Positions 48,785 to 59,491 of a stretch of 64,000 nucleotides of DNA are shown here, one piece after another. The notes beneath the pieces are model-generated. The model did no database searches, was not told the origin of the DNA, and saw nothing but the letters and a program-made list of their open reading frames with translations. Source of the stretch: Micropterus salmoides (Eukaryota > Chordata > Actinopteri > Centrarchiformes > Centrarchidae); NCBI RefSeq assembly GCF_014851395.1, contig NW_024044348.1, forward strand, positions 27,748,676-27,812,675. The letters run 5' to 3'. The stretch's first letter is position 1. Every line of letters starts with the position of its first letter. The position numbers were made by a program, and so were the translations under genes.

Positions 48785-49390
48785 AGCTGGGTTAAGCAAT
48801 GTTGGAGAAACTAGCGAGAGACAGCTAGATTTTGAAAGTATCCCAGTGATGAAATCCCACCCCCTCCCTTCAGGCTTCCCTCTAAAGATACTCCTCCAAA
48901 ACTTATTTTCATGCATAATGATTGTCATTTTGTAAAATATGGTCCCATTTAGACGAAAATAGACGATAAAGCAGGGTATGTCAATCAGGTGACTTATATC
49001 CACTGCCCTGTGTAAATTAACCAGCTCCATTGAAAAAGCTTATTTGGAGTCAGCTGGTCATTTTTCCAGTAAGTATATTTTGGTTTTAGCCTGTTTTTCA
49101 CTAGCCTAAATTAGCATCCCAGTTAATATCACAGTTAATGTTAATTACAGATGCAAGTTGCTAACTAAGCTAGTTAGCGTCACCCTCTTGTTCAAATCAC
49201 GTCACGTTCAGTGCCCGGTCAAAATGTCAGACTCGAGGCTTAAAAATGGTATAGTCCAGTGACAGCCACAGATACCATATTTTTTCATTTTTGTGTCAGA
49301 GCATTTGATTTATTGATTGCTGTTGGGATGTAAAGAGAATTTCAACAAATATAACAAAAATTATTCTGAAATAAATTGCCTACCCCAGCT
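48785..49390. mobile_element. TTAA-flanked MITE
   Basis: A 606-bp segment between TTAA at 48781-48784 and TTAA at 49391-49394. The left end is AGCTGGGTTAAGCAAT. The right end on the minus strand is AGCTGGGGTAGGCAAT, so the 16-bp terminal inverted repeats have two mismatches. The layout fits a non-autonomous piggyBac-type element. It carries a segment (48925-48980) shared with the repeat at 21035-21090. It has no coding capacity. Confidence 0.72.
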
Positions 49391-49394
49391 TTAA

Positions 49395-52300
49395 AATGTT
49401 TATACAAGTTCTGCTCAAGAAGAGTCAAGATACCTCACTTAAGTGAAGAAGAAAGTAAAATAAAATACACAGTGGAAACCCACGAACATAAAACAGACAT
49501 TTTCACAGCATTAATTCACAAACAGTGTTATTTCATGAGTTATGCTGCAGTTAAATCTGAGGACAAAAAATGTAGCATGAGCTATTTAAATAAGTGCCAC
49601 ACCGCTGTGCAGCACGAATAAATTACCAGCATACAGCCAAAAAAGTAAAGTAATGGCTGTGCAACCAGATAAAGATCCAATCTTATGCAGTTTGGAGGAA
49701 TTGCATTGAGAAAGTCTAATCTGTAAGCCTTGGTATGAGTCATCCCCATAGGATTCACAGTGAATTGGGTTTTATTCAGTTTTTTGCCACAGTCAGCATC
49801 TTGTATTGGTGTGTGGCCTTGTGTTTTTAGATGAGTTGTACTTAAATGGCGTCACTTGTGGGATAACAGCTTCCTTCATGCTCTTCTTGATCAGGGTGCT
49901 GTTTATATGGATAAAACCACATTATATCTTGTTTGTAAACAAGATTATAAAAAATTATAAAATTATAAAAATGATATCTTGTTTGTAAACAAGATATTAT
50001 GTGGGAACAACACAGGTTGTTGGTACTCACTGTTTATTACTTTGAAGCAAGTCAAAATGCACACACAACATACCTGATTAACTACTTGACCTGTCTGTAG
50101 ATAGCAATGTGATCTAACTGATGAATTGTTTCCATTAGATTGTCCGGGAAGGCTTTCTGAGTGTAAATCTTCTACTACAATTCAGCTGCTGACTGACAGG
50201 ATCATCCATTACAGTTTTTTGCTTATGTGCCTGCACGCCAGAGTATGGAAAATACACATTATCATATCATAAGATTATAGTAAGCCATTTACAGGCATTG
50301 CTGCTTGCAACCTTGGAGGCAGTGACTTAAAGAACAGTGAAAGCGTAAAGATGATGCAGTGGGGAACTGATATATGCTAACTATCAACACTGTGGTTGAG
50401 CCCTAAAAAAGCAGTAATTGTTTAAGACCACCATCCTCCACTTAATCACTTGCTACCCAGGAGCTCAGAGCTGTATGTAAATGCAAAACTAAAACCAAAC
50501 ATTGTCGAGTGTAACCGACTCTAGACGCAGTAACCTTTCAGGACCATTCGCTCATTGTAGCAATTTCCATCCTCTAGCTTAAAGTGACACAATCATTTAT
50601 TGATGTGGTGTTTCCCAAGCTGATATGGACCCCCTCTCAATAATTAATCTGAATCTAGGCCTGGCCAGGCCAAGAGAGCGGTGTGCTGCTGCTGCTGCTT
50701 CACTAAGGACCACAGTGATCATTTGGCCTCAGTCTGGGTTATTTCCATCTCTCCGTTTATCACTTTTATTGTAGCTGCGATGAAACCCCGCACGTGCTTC
50801 CATAAAGCACTTACGGGCCTCTGCTTGTTTAATGTATTCCTCTCTCACTGGCAGCCCTGCACTAATCTCATTTATCCATGAGTCACCGTGGCTAATATCA
50901 TGGCTGCCCGCTATACACACCCCCATACTGTTACTTCATTTATCACTGACATATCACATTTGTCATAAGAAACATATTACATACATGAACATGGGCACAT
51001 ACAGGTGAGAATTTCATCTGTTACCACTATCACTATAACAACCGGCACAAGCCTAACAACTGCTGTTACTACTAGCATTTACACTTATTATGACAACAAC
51101 TGCTACTGCAGCAACAAATATTTCAGTGTGCATTGCTATCCAACTTTTCCCAATTTGACAAGACTATTAAATTCTATTGACAAGGCTATTAAAATCCATT
51201 GATGCAGCGATCCACTTTCTACTGCTTAACTGAGTATGAGTTGCAGGGGTAGACATCCTTCTCCTCAGCCACTAGATTAATATTGACCAATTGGAAATCT
51301 GCAGTACCTCCTTCGTAAACTTACTGGATAAGATACATTCTATACCTTCTTAAATTCTCAATTTCTTGAGAGGATTAATTTCCCACTTATTCCCTTATTG
51401 AGGCTTTTGTGGTTGCGAGAGGTAGCAATATTGGGTTAGTTGTAACGTAGGTGATGATTGATTTTCTTAATGTTAATTTGTAGTCGTGCCATTTTAGTTT
51501 TTCATAAGTTGTTTTGGTGTTTTGTAGTATGTCCACTGCCACTGTTATAATGTCTTTGTATTACAGAACTGTATATAATCTTACTTTTCATAAATCATCT
51601 GATGACTTGTATGCCTTTGTAAAACCCAATAAACAAAGCACGTAGAGAGAAGGGCCCTCAGGCCAGCCATTTGTCCTGACCATAGAAGGCCAGTGAAATC
51701 AAATACCAGACCTTAATGACTTCCCTATGAACTGGATGGAAGCTGACAAGATAATCATGGCAACAGCTCCTTTTTATTTGTCAAAGGTCCAAGCATACCC
51801 TGTGTTATGACATCACTTACGCATAACTTATTTGTTTTACGTTTATATATCACATTTCCCCAGGTGTAATGATAAGTGCTGTTTGTTCACAGCAAACAGG
51901 GTGTTGTTGCTTAAAATAGGATCATATGGCAGAAATATTTATCATTATTTTATTGGTTGATATCACAGAATAAATTATAAAATGGCACAAAGAAGCACTT
52001 TGGCTTCTGAGTGATCAACCTCTGTAGTATTTATATTATTTTCAGTTAGTAATTTGACTGCATTAGAAAAGTGTGACCCTCTTTACACACTGTACAGCAG
52101 AGGAAGCTGTACAGTGTTTGGAAAGCAGGTGATGAATGGGGTTTAACTACTCTGGGACGTTGGTTTGGGTGACTGACTGTGAATAGGGGAAACACCATTT
52201 TTCAAAACTACTGGAAATATATTGTGGGCCAATTTCACAGAACTGACCCTAACTAACCTTACATGAGGGGCATCAAATGGCTTATAATGGAAAAAAAACA

Positions 52301-52975
52301 TCCCAGGGATGCAGTTAACTTATCATTGAAGCCTTACAGTCATTTAGTAGCTTCAGCTGATTAACAGAGATCTACATGCAGATTTGTAGAGAAACATGTC
52401 TCTACAACAGTCTAGTTGGTTGATTCTATGCAGGAACTAAACAGATATTTGTCTATTCAGACAGTATGTCACTACAGACTAATTTCAACCATTGGAAAAC
52501 AGGCTGACATTAAGCTCACTAATAGTTCCAATTCTCTGTGATGTGATGAGATGACAGTATGCACTGTTTAAGCCACTCTTTGAAATATGATTTCTGATTG
52601 AACCTCAACTCAATATATCTGTTTTTAAAGCCCAATTACCACGGCCTCATCGCAGTACTCAGCTGTCACATAGAAACCATGACTTTTTCCTGCCTCTTTT
52701 AAAAGCTTATAACAGAAATGTAACACTTGTTTACTGGAAATGTCGCGGTTAATGCAATCGACAGCTAAAGTACCGTATGATGGATTGCATATTTACATTC
52801 ATAAAAGGCACACTTTACAGATTTGCAATCCATGTAAATGTACTTTGCACATTAGGGTGCATCATAAAGATTTTTTTCACAACACATTCTACGGCCAGTG
52901 TAAAGTCCTAATGTGTAGTATAAATGAAAAACTATTCCCACTGCAAAGCCTTCTGTGTGAGTTCTAAACCATTTA

Positions 52976-52980
<5 letters not shown>
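49395..52980. other. Mostly unmarked; twin palindromes at 49926-49995
   Basis: No exon was supportable. Two copies of a 20-bp near-palindrome lie at 49926-49945 and 49976-49995 (listed separately). A CTG run of five (GCTGCTGCTGCTGCT) lies near 50685-50699. The rest is AT-rich and unremarkable. Confidence 0.4.
49926..49995. repeat. Twin near-palindromes
   Basis: ATCTTGTTTGTAAACAAGAT occurs at 49926-49945 and again, identically, at 49976-49995. The arms ATCTTGTTT and AAACAAGAT are perfect inverses around a central GT. The 30 bp between them are AT-rich, with repeated AATTATAAA. Confidence 0.9.

Positions 52981-53058
<78 letters not shown>
52981..53058 (+). repeat. Compound (CT)n(AT)n microsatellite
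   Basis: Sixteen CT units (52981-53012) pass without interruption into twenty-three AT units (53013-53058). Confidence 0.97.
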
Positions 53059-53060
<2 letters not shown>

Positions 53061-54400
53061 TAGTAGGTTATATTCTAGCAGGTTATTTTATTTCCTGGCA
53101 ATAAAAGGGTTTTAATCCAAGGATAGTATGGATGTAATTATTCCTCCACAGCAATAAAGGGAGAGACAACTTTGAGAGAAGCAATTCCCACACTGAAATC
53201 ACATGACCACAAACCACACAAAATATCTGCAGTTTATCTACTCAGAAATAATAAGGCAGTGCTTTAACTGGCAACACATAGTATTTCTTCTCCGTGGCCA
53301 CGAGTGTATTGCAGCTTGCCTGTGGTTTAAATCTCATAAGGATGTTGAAGAACACTTAACTTCAGATCGATAATGTTTCTGCCTCTGAACCTGCCTTTGT
53401 GTCCCAGTGGAGCCCCGGTCAGCTCCCTGAAGTTCAGTGTGTCTCATCAGTATTCAACACAACACCACATATACATTACAAGTGTTGGGTCAGCTGCCTA
53501 TGGGCAACAGAGACTCTGCTGCTTTATTCTTTATTTATGGCTGTTTAGCCAAGCCAGACAATGAGCACGGAGCTAAGTTAGAGTGTGCTTCGATCTCATC
53601 GTTACAAACTGCATCAGAGTGCAGAGTCAGGTAAATTACCAGGAACAATAGGATTATCTGCACTCATTGTAATGCACAATAGAAGACTCAAGATCAGAAG
53701 CTCTTTATTAAGTTGCACCATTTAACGTCTGTTGTAACATCTGATAAATCCATTGTAGGAAGCTGATGCTGTAAAAAGTCATCCAGCTTGTTTTTGTGTT
53801 AGGACATTTTTGCCAAGGGGTTCAGGAATTCTTCATGAATGGCTTCTGCTAATATGTTTCATTCCTTCTGATTTATTTGCCAAGTGTTGTACTTAGATAA
53901 ATCACCCTGCCTCTCTGTTGTTGTTTCAAAACTACTAACATGGACATGGATCATCACCCACACGGATGAAAATACAGACAGACAAACACACTGGTGCACG
54001 CATAGAAGGAAACAGGCAGTAACAACTTGATTAATTGAGAAGGCTTTTTTGGGCATTGCTGTAGTTTACACTACAGTGCACGGCAGATGGAGGGAGTGGG
54101 AGGTACAGGCGCTGAAAATGTTGTGGCTCTAGAGGTTTCACAGGTGTACCAAAGACATTTATAATAGAGCAAGAAGGATTGAGGCTCTTTGTGTGCATGT
54201 ATGAGACTGCACATGAATGCATGCATTTCTATTTTTGCTGCTGGGCTAGTCAGCAGGCCTGTCTTGGTGAGTCAGGGTGTATGTTGTGACAGTGACATAC
54301 AGAAACACTGACAGAGGAGATGGAGGGTCAGCTCAGTGCAAGGTCTGGGAAGTGCACAGCTTAACACAAGTGGGTCCGATAGGAAAAGGAGGAACCAGAG
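53059..54400. other. No recognisable feature
   Basis: No gene, RNA or transposon end could be supported in this stretch. Confidence 0.4.
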
Positions 54401-54798
54401 TGTCTGATGAGCTCTGATTTCAGAGGCTGTGATGAACACACTCCCGCAGGCACCATTGCTAACTAGCTTACAGCTAACATACACACTCCTGTCCCATTCT
54501 ACTCCAACCAAAATACTCCTGTCCCAGTCCCATGACAGAAAGGGAATAAAGAATAGCTGCATATTTAAATATAAAAACTGATCTGTTGTCATTATGATTC
54601 CCCTACCGCCTGCTACTGTTGACTTTCATATCATTCACAAATTTTCACACCTGGACCAGGTGTGTTTATTCAATGTACCAATTGTACCGTACATTAGCTG
54701 TAAGCTAGCTAGCAGTGGATGCACCAACCCATCTCTGTGGGAGTATGCCTATGTGTTTGTGTTCAGATCAGCCTCTGAACTCAGAACTTCACCAGACA
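54401..54798. repeat. Imperfect long inverted repeat
   Basis: The left arm at 54401-54482 and the inverted right arm at 54689-54798 share, in order, TGTCTG(A/G)TGA, TTCAGAGGCTG, GAACACA, ACTCCC(G/A)CAG and CTAGCTTACAGCTAA. The right arm carries two extra short segments. The arms are separated by about 206 bp. This may be a MITE with long inverted repeats or an inverted duplication. No target duplication was found. Confidence 0.6.
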
Positions 54799-55729
54799 AG
54801 ACAATATTCCATTATTTAGGTAGAGTAAACTTCTGTCCGTCACCAGAATTTGATTTCCCCACATAGGTACTGATGATGAGCTGATGAGCAGTATTACAAT
54901 CGGCAAAACTTGTTCTTTTCTAGTACACTTCTTAGGTATTTCCGTCATAGGCTCTGCCATACTTGTAAGTGCTGTAGCCTACTCTGTCACAGAACCATGT
55001 AGAGACAGAGTTGCATCATCCCATGTGGCTGTATTGGCATGACTGCATGCAATAGTCTACAACTTTGCCAAAGCACATTAACACAAACTATACAATCATA
55101 ATACACATCAATAAACAATTCTCTGCGTGTTCTCTCCAATGGACTCAACATTGCCAGTTGGTGTAAAACATATAGGATGGTTGTTCTACAGAGTGCAGAG
55201 GATACTGTAAGAATTATTCTTCTCTGAGTTATAGAAAAGCTCCTTTTGATCAGTTGTTCTTTATACACACTGGTGACAACCAGACTGGTTGTGAGTGCAA
55301 GGAGTGAAAATTTAACAAATTTAACAGTTTTCAATGAGTTAATTTTGATAAGCAATCCTTTACAACATGGCTCTCTGGTCATGAATGACAATAAGTGCAG
55401 TTTGACTTTGACAATAGCACTGGTTTAACCCAATCCAAAGAGAGGCAATAACTCAAATAATTTAAATGCAACTATTCTCAGATCCTCTCTTTTTAATTGC
55501 CATGATGTGGCATACTGTATTTGGGACTCTGTTTTCTCCCTCTCTCTATTTGGTTTTGTCTTTCTCTTCTCTTTTCCCCCTTCCGTTCTCATGTATCTGC
55601 CTTTGACTTTCTCTGACTATGCAGTTTTGTGTCACTTATGTGAATGCAGTGTCTCTTCTAAAGGGCACTATAGGATATTTTATTGTTTAATTTGCCACTA
55701 AAGGATGAAAAGCTATTTCTTTCCAGTAA
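54799..55729. other. No recognisable feature
   Basis: The 134-residue minus-strand frame at 54987-55391 has no domain I recognise. A pyrimidine-rich tract lies at 55540-55590. Nothing else can be supported. Confidence 0.35.
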
Positions 55730-56103
55730 TAAGGCTACAACGGTTAGCTTAGCACAAAAACTGGAAATGGGAAAATAACCTGGCTCTCATCCTAGCAATA
55801 GTCTAGGAAATGTACAGATTAAACAAACTAAATTATAATGTGTTAATTATTTAGCTTTAGTCGCTTAGCTGTCAAAAGGTAACAAAATCCATGTACGTGG
55901 TGTTGGTACATGGATTTTGTTACCTTTCGACACAGCCAAACTAGCTGTTTCCCTGTTTCCAAGCTTTGTGCTAAACTAAGCCAGCCAGCTACCGGCTGCA
56001 GTTTCATATACTGCATAGACATAAGAGATATCAATTTTCTCATCTAAACTCTCGGTAAGAAATCAAATAAGATTTTTTCTCCAAAATGCTGAACTATTTC
56101 TTA
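55730..56103. repeat. Rearranged MITE-like repeat with hairpin
   Basis: The left part (GGTTAGCTTAGCACAAAAAC, then TGGAAATGGG) and the right part in the opposite direction (CTTTGTGCTAAACTAAGCC, CTCATCTAAACTCTCGGTAA, GCTGAACTATTTCTTAA) belong to the same family as 11025-11343. They face each other across a hairpin at 55870-55930. Its arms are 26 nt with one mismatch (AGGTAACAAAATCCATGTAC and its inverse) around a 9-nt loop GTGGTGTTG. Confidence 0.6.
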
Positions 56104-56291
56104 AAACCATTTCAGCTGCTTTGGATTAAGAAGCAGTAGAAACTGTAAGGAAACGGCTAACACAAGACAACACCCTGGACAACAGAACTAGCCTCAGCCC
56201 TGACCAGATCTGTAAATTACTTGACCTCTGTCTAAACACCACCTATTTCCAGTACAACGGAGGATTCTACAGACAGAAGCATGGCTGTGCC

Positions 56292-57438
56292 ATGGGCTCA
56301 CCAGTATCCCCGATTGTGGCAAACATCTACATGGAAGAAGTGGAGAACAAAGCCCTCAACTCCTTCAGGGGAACAGCACCGAGCCATTGGTACAGATATG
56401 TGGACGACACCTGGGTCAAAATTAAAAGCCAGGAAGTGCAAGCCTTCACAGAACACATCAACTCTGTGGACAGTAATATCAAGTTCACACGAGAAGATGT
56501 TCAGAACAACAGTTTAGCCTTCCTGGACTGCGCTGTACACATTGAAGAGGACAGGAGCCTGCAAATTGGTGTTTACACAAAACCCACACACACAGACCAA
56601 TACCTACTCTTCGATTCCCACCACCCACTGGAGCACATGCTAGGGGTCATGAGAACACTGCACCACAGAGCGGAAAACATACCAACAAGTGCCCAAGCCA
56701 GAGAGAAGGAACAGAACCACCTGAAGGGGGCACTTACAGCCTGTGGATACCCTAAATGGACCTTTGTGACAACAGCCACAAGATCCAAGAAGAACAAAAC
56801 TACAGGGGATGAAGAAAAGAAGGTCAAACGCAACAACATTGTGATTCCATACGTGTCTGGAGTATCAGAGAAACTCAGGAGGATTTTCAACAAACACAAC
56901 TTCCCTGTGTTTTTTAAACCCAAGAACACACTAAGACAGATGCTGATACACCCCAAAGACCGCACACCCAAACACAAGAAAAGAAATCTAGTGTATGCTG
57001 TCCAATGCAGTGAGGAATGCACAGACCTGTATATTGGGGAGACTAAACAACCACTACACAAACGCATGGCTCAACACAGAAGGGCCAACTCCTCAGGTCA
57101 AGACTCTGCAGTCTACTTACATCTGAAGGACAGAGGACACTCGTTTGAGGACCACCAGGTGCACATTTTAGACAGAGAAGATGGATGGTTTGAAGGAAGC
57201 CATCTACACCCGGGTTGAGAAGCCGTCATTGAACAGGGGAGGGGGTCTACTCCACCACTTATCCCCCACTTACAATGCTGTCCTTTCATCACTTCCCAGG
57301 AAACTCAACAAACGTAACCTATTGGCCTCAGGTGAAGATGCCAACGATGATCGTTCAGTCTTGGCCACAACAACCAGGAACACTAATGAACTAGCAGTAT
57401 CGACGGTCCTGGCAAACGACCCCACTGAGGTTACATAG
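56292..57438 (+). pseudogene. Penelope-like RT and GIY-YIG endonuclease
   Basis: The open frame actually extends upstream of the ATG at 56292 (LSPDQICKLLDLCLNTTYF, YNGGFYRQKHGCA), so that ATG is internal. It carries the RT motifs MGSPVSPIVANIYMEEVE and YRYVDDTWV, with YVDD supplying the paired catalytic aspartates, then DCAVHIEEDRSLQIGVYTKP. A basic linker follows, and then the endonuclease: NLVYAVQCSEECTDLYIGET (GIY-YIG in variant form, with cysteines), KRMAQHRRANSSGQDSAVY and HLKDRGHSF. A frameshift near 57180-57200 shifts the C-terminus into the frame from 57181, which reads KEAIYTRVEKPSLNRGGGL and AVLSSLPRKL. The product would prime reverse transcription at nicked DNA, but this copy is truncated and frameshifted. 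Confidence 0.92.
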
Positions 57439-57464
57439 CTGAGTTTCCCTACCAGTCAGTCAGA

Positions 57465-57505
57465 ACTGAAGAAGTCCCTTGGATGAGGGTTGAAACGTCT
57501 TCTAG
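57465..57505 (+). other. Possible degenerate hammerhead-like motif
   Basis: ACTGAAGAAGTCCC, then GGATGAG, then TGAAAC followed directly by GTC recalls the order of hammerhead ribozyme core boxes (CUGAUGA, GAAA, cleavage after GUC) with a very short stem III. Such minimal ribozymes have been described in Penelope-like elements. The first box here departs from consensus at two positions, including a usually essential C, so it may be inactive or coincidental. A similar but more altered block is at 955-992. Confidence 0.25.
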
Positions 57506-57960
57506 TATCTTCAACCAAGTCCAGTTGCCCTTGACTTTAACCTTCGTTGGATAGCCAACTTGAAGGTGTCATCTTGATATACCATCTTTACCTTTGCTTC
57601 CAATCATACAATGTGATGAAATTTGCTGGAATTTCATTAGCAAGGTAGCTATTAATTTAATATGTTGCACCCTTAAAGGTGGGGTATGCAATTCTGGAAA
57701 AACCCAACATGACAAATACCACGATAAAGAGCGAACAACGACACAGCACATGATGTAACTAATGTTAGCTAAGTTGTGGGTTAGCATATTGTGCGTTAGC
57801 ATACTGAAGCTAACATCCAGAGAGGACGGTACCAGTCCCGTCCTCTCTGCACAACTTTCCTGCTACTATAGCTAACATCACAATAATAGGAAGTTTTGCG
57901 TCTCTGTAAACAACTATGTCTCTACATATTATACATCCATATCCATAAACATGGTATTTA

Positions 57961-58733
57961 TTTTCATATTTATGCTGATGACACACAAATGTACTTGCCC
58001 ATCAGATCCACAGACCCTGGAATGCTGAGTTCACTTACCAACTGCCTTTGTGAAGTAAAAAAATGGATGTCAAATAATTTCCTCCAAAACAGAAATCCTG
58101 GTCATCGGGTCCCAGCAGATGGCAAAACAAATACTGCCATCTGCTGGTTCCCTAGTAAATCACATTAAGCCTGTGGCAAAGAACCTTGGTGTCTGGTTTG
58201 ATAGTAATTTAAATTTCAAGCAGCACACCACAAAGCTTGTTCAATCATGTTTTTATCAACTTAGAAATATAGCAAAAATTCGATCTATGTTAACTTTTAA
58301 GGACACCGAGACCATTTTACACGCCTTCATCTCATCACGCCTGGATTATTGCAACAGCGTTTTCACTTGTTTAACACAAAAATCTACTGATTGACTCCAG
58401 ACTGTCCAGAACTCAGCTGCCAGGCTTTTAACCAGAACAAAGGAGAAATATGACCACATTACTCCTATTTTAGCTTCATTACACTGGCTCCCAGTATGTT
58501 TTAGAATTGACTTTAAAATTCTATTGATCACTTTTAAAGCTCTTCATGGCCTCTCGCCTTGTTATATTTCTGACCTTTTAGTCCCATACACACCAGCACG
58601 TACCTTGAGATCCTCGGGCAGAGGTCTGTTGTCTGTTCCAGAGTCTCGACTGAAAACTAAAGGGGACAGAGCGTTTGCTGTCAGGGCCCCCGGGGCTCTG
58701 GAACAGCCTGTCCGAGGAAATCAGGTCGGCTGA
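57961..58733 (+). pseudogene. L2 RT and C-terminal domain, broken
   Basis: The YADD box of the reverse transcriptase (FHIYADDTQMYLPI) is at the start. A frameshift follows near 58080-58120 at NNFLQ, then a nonsense codon at 58392. The C-terminal domain has LVPYTPARTLRSSGRGLLSV and ends out of frame after FAVRAPGAL. The palm motif A and the entire endonuclease are missing. Confidence 0.88.
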
Positions 58734-58996
58734 GTCAGTGAACTCTTTTAAGTCCCTTCTTAAAACATACTTTTATAGGAGAGCTTTTCCCGATCTTATT
58801 TGACTTTATTTTATCCCTTTTATTTTAATCTATTTTACTTATTTTATATTTATCTTAAATGTGTATTTTAGTCTTTTCAATGTTTTCTTGCTTCTATCTT
58901 GTATTGTTTTTGTATAATTATCTTTGGGGTATTATTGTCTTTACACTTCTTAAAGCACTTTGTAACTTGTTTTTGAAAATTGCTATACAAATAAAG

Positions 58997-59064
<68 letters not shown>
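58997..59064 (+). repeat. (ATT)n tail of the L2 copy
   Basis: About 22 ATT units directly after AATAAAG. The position at the LINE 3' end shows it is the retrotransposition tail, possibly since expanded by slippage. Confidence 0.96.
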
Positions 59065-59066
<2 letters not shown>

Positions 59067-59491
59067 TAAAAACAGCTTGTCTTTGCTAGTGATTTAATGT
59101 TACCTGACTGGTATACTGTTGTGTTGCACGGTGCAGACCAATTGTTTCCCATTTACAGAGTCAGAGCTGTGTAGTGTGTGCTTAAGAATAAAAAACGCAG
59201 AGATCTTATCAACGACATTTACTTCAACAGGCTAACAGAAGAACACAATACAGTGTTAAGTAGCGTCATTGTATTGTACATTTAGTAGTAGCCACCTTGC
59301 TTCTACGACAGAGACACCTAGTGGTAAAAAGTAGCAGATATATAAAAATATAGAATACAACAGGCTATACAAACAGCAGATTTTTTTTTTCAGCGCACAC
59401 AGAGAACGGACAGCTAGGGACCGTGAGGAGATATTCACGGAACTTGACAAAAAGACGTGTATTGGTTTCGAATATCTTACCCCACCTTTAA

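Larger units (their letters stand above)
56128..57555 (+). mobile_element. Penelope-like retroelement, 5'-truncated
   Basis: The coding frame is entered in the middle of the reverse transcriptase at about 56128 and runs through the GIY-YIG endonuclease to a 3' untranslated end. That end contains CTGAAGAAG, GATGAG, GAAACGTCTTC and TTCAACCAAGTCCAG. The RT-then-GIY-YIG order is characteristic of endonuclease-bearing Penelope-like elements, which use telomerase-related RTs. The 5' half, including the first catalytic aspartate of the RT, is missing. Opposed fragments of the same 3' end lie at 868-1031. Confidence 0.92.
57930..59064 (+). mobile_element. L2-type LINE, 5'-truncated
   Basis: The copy starts within the RT palm. 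The text reads KHGIYFHIYADDTQMYLPI, with YADD intact; it is followed by CEVKKWMSNNFLQ and, after a frame change, NHIKPVAKNLGVWFDSNLNF and FISSRLDYCNSVFTCL. A TGA stop lies at 58392-58394. It resumes with SLHWLP-type text, TFKALHGLSPCYISDLLVPY and LSVPESRLKTKGDRAFAVRA. The 3' end is AAAGCACTTTGTAACTTG, AATAAAGATTATT and a long (ATT)n. It is the best-preserved L2 end in the window and anchors the identification of the others. Confidence 0.93.
57677..59487. mobile_element. TTAA-flanked MITE interrupted by an L2
   Basis: TTAA at 57673-57676 and 59488-59491 flank a segment starting AGGTGGGGTA and ending TACCCCACCT, a perfect 10-bp terminal inverted repeat. This is the layout of a non-autonomous piggyBac-type element. 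The L2 copy at about 57930-59064 lies inside, so the original element was only about 680 bp. Left interior: 57687-57929. Right interior: 59065-59477. No transposase is readable. Confidence 0.72.

Noticed and set aside
52981..53115. Frame encoding serine-leucine and tyrosine-isoleucine runs
   Set aside because: Translation of the compound microsatellite.
54987..55391. 134-residue minus-strand frame
   Set aside because: No recognisable motif, no splice or promoter context; treated as chance.
56573..57067. 164-residue minus-strand frame
   Set aside because: Antisense shadow of the Penelope-like coding region, which has clear RT and GIY-YIG motifs.
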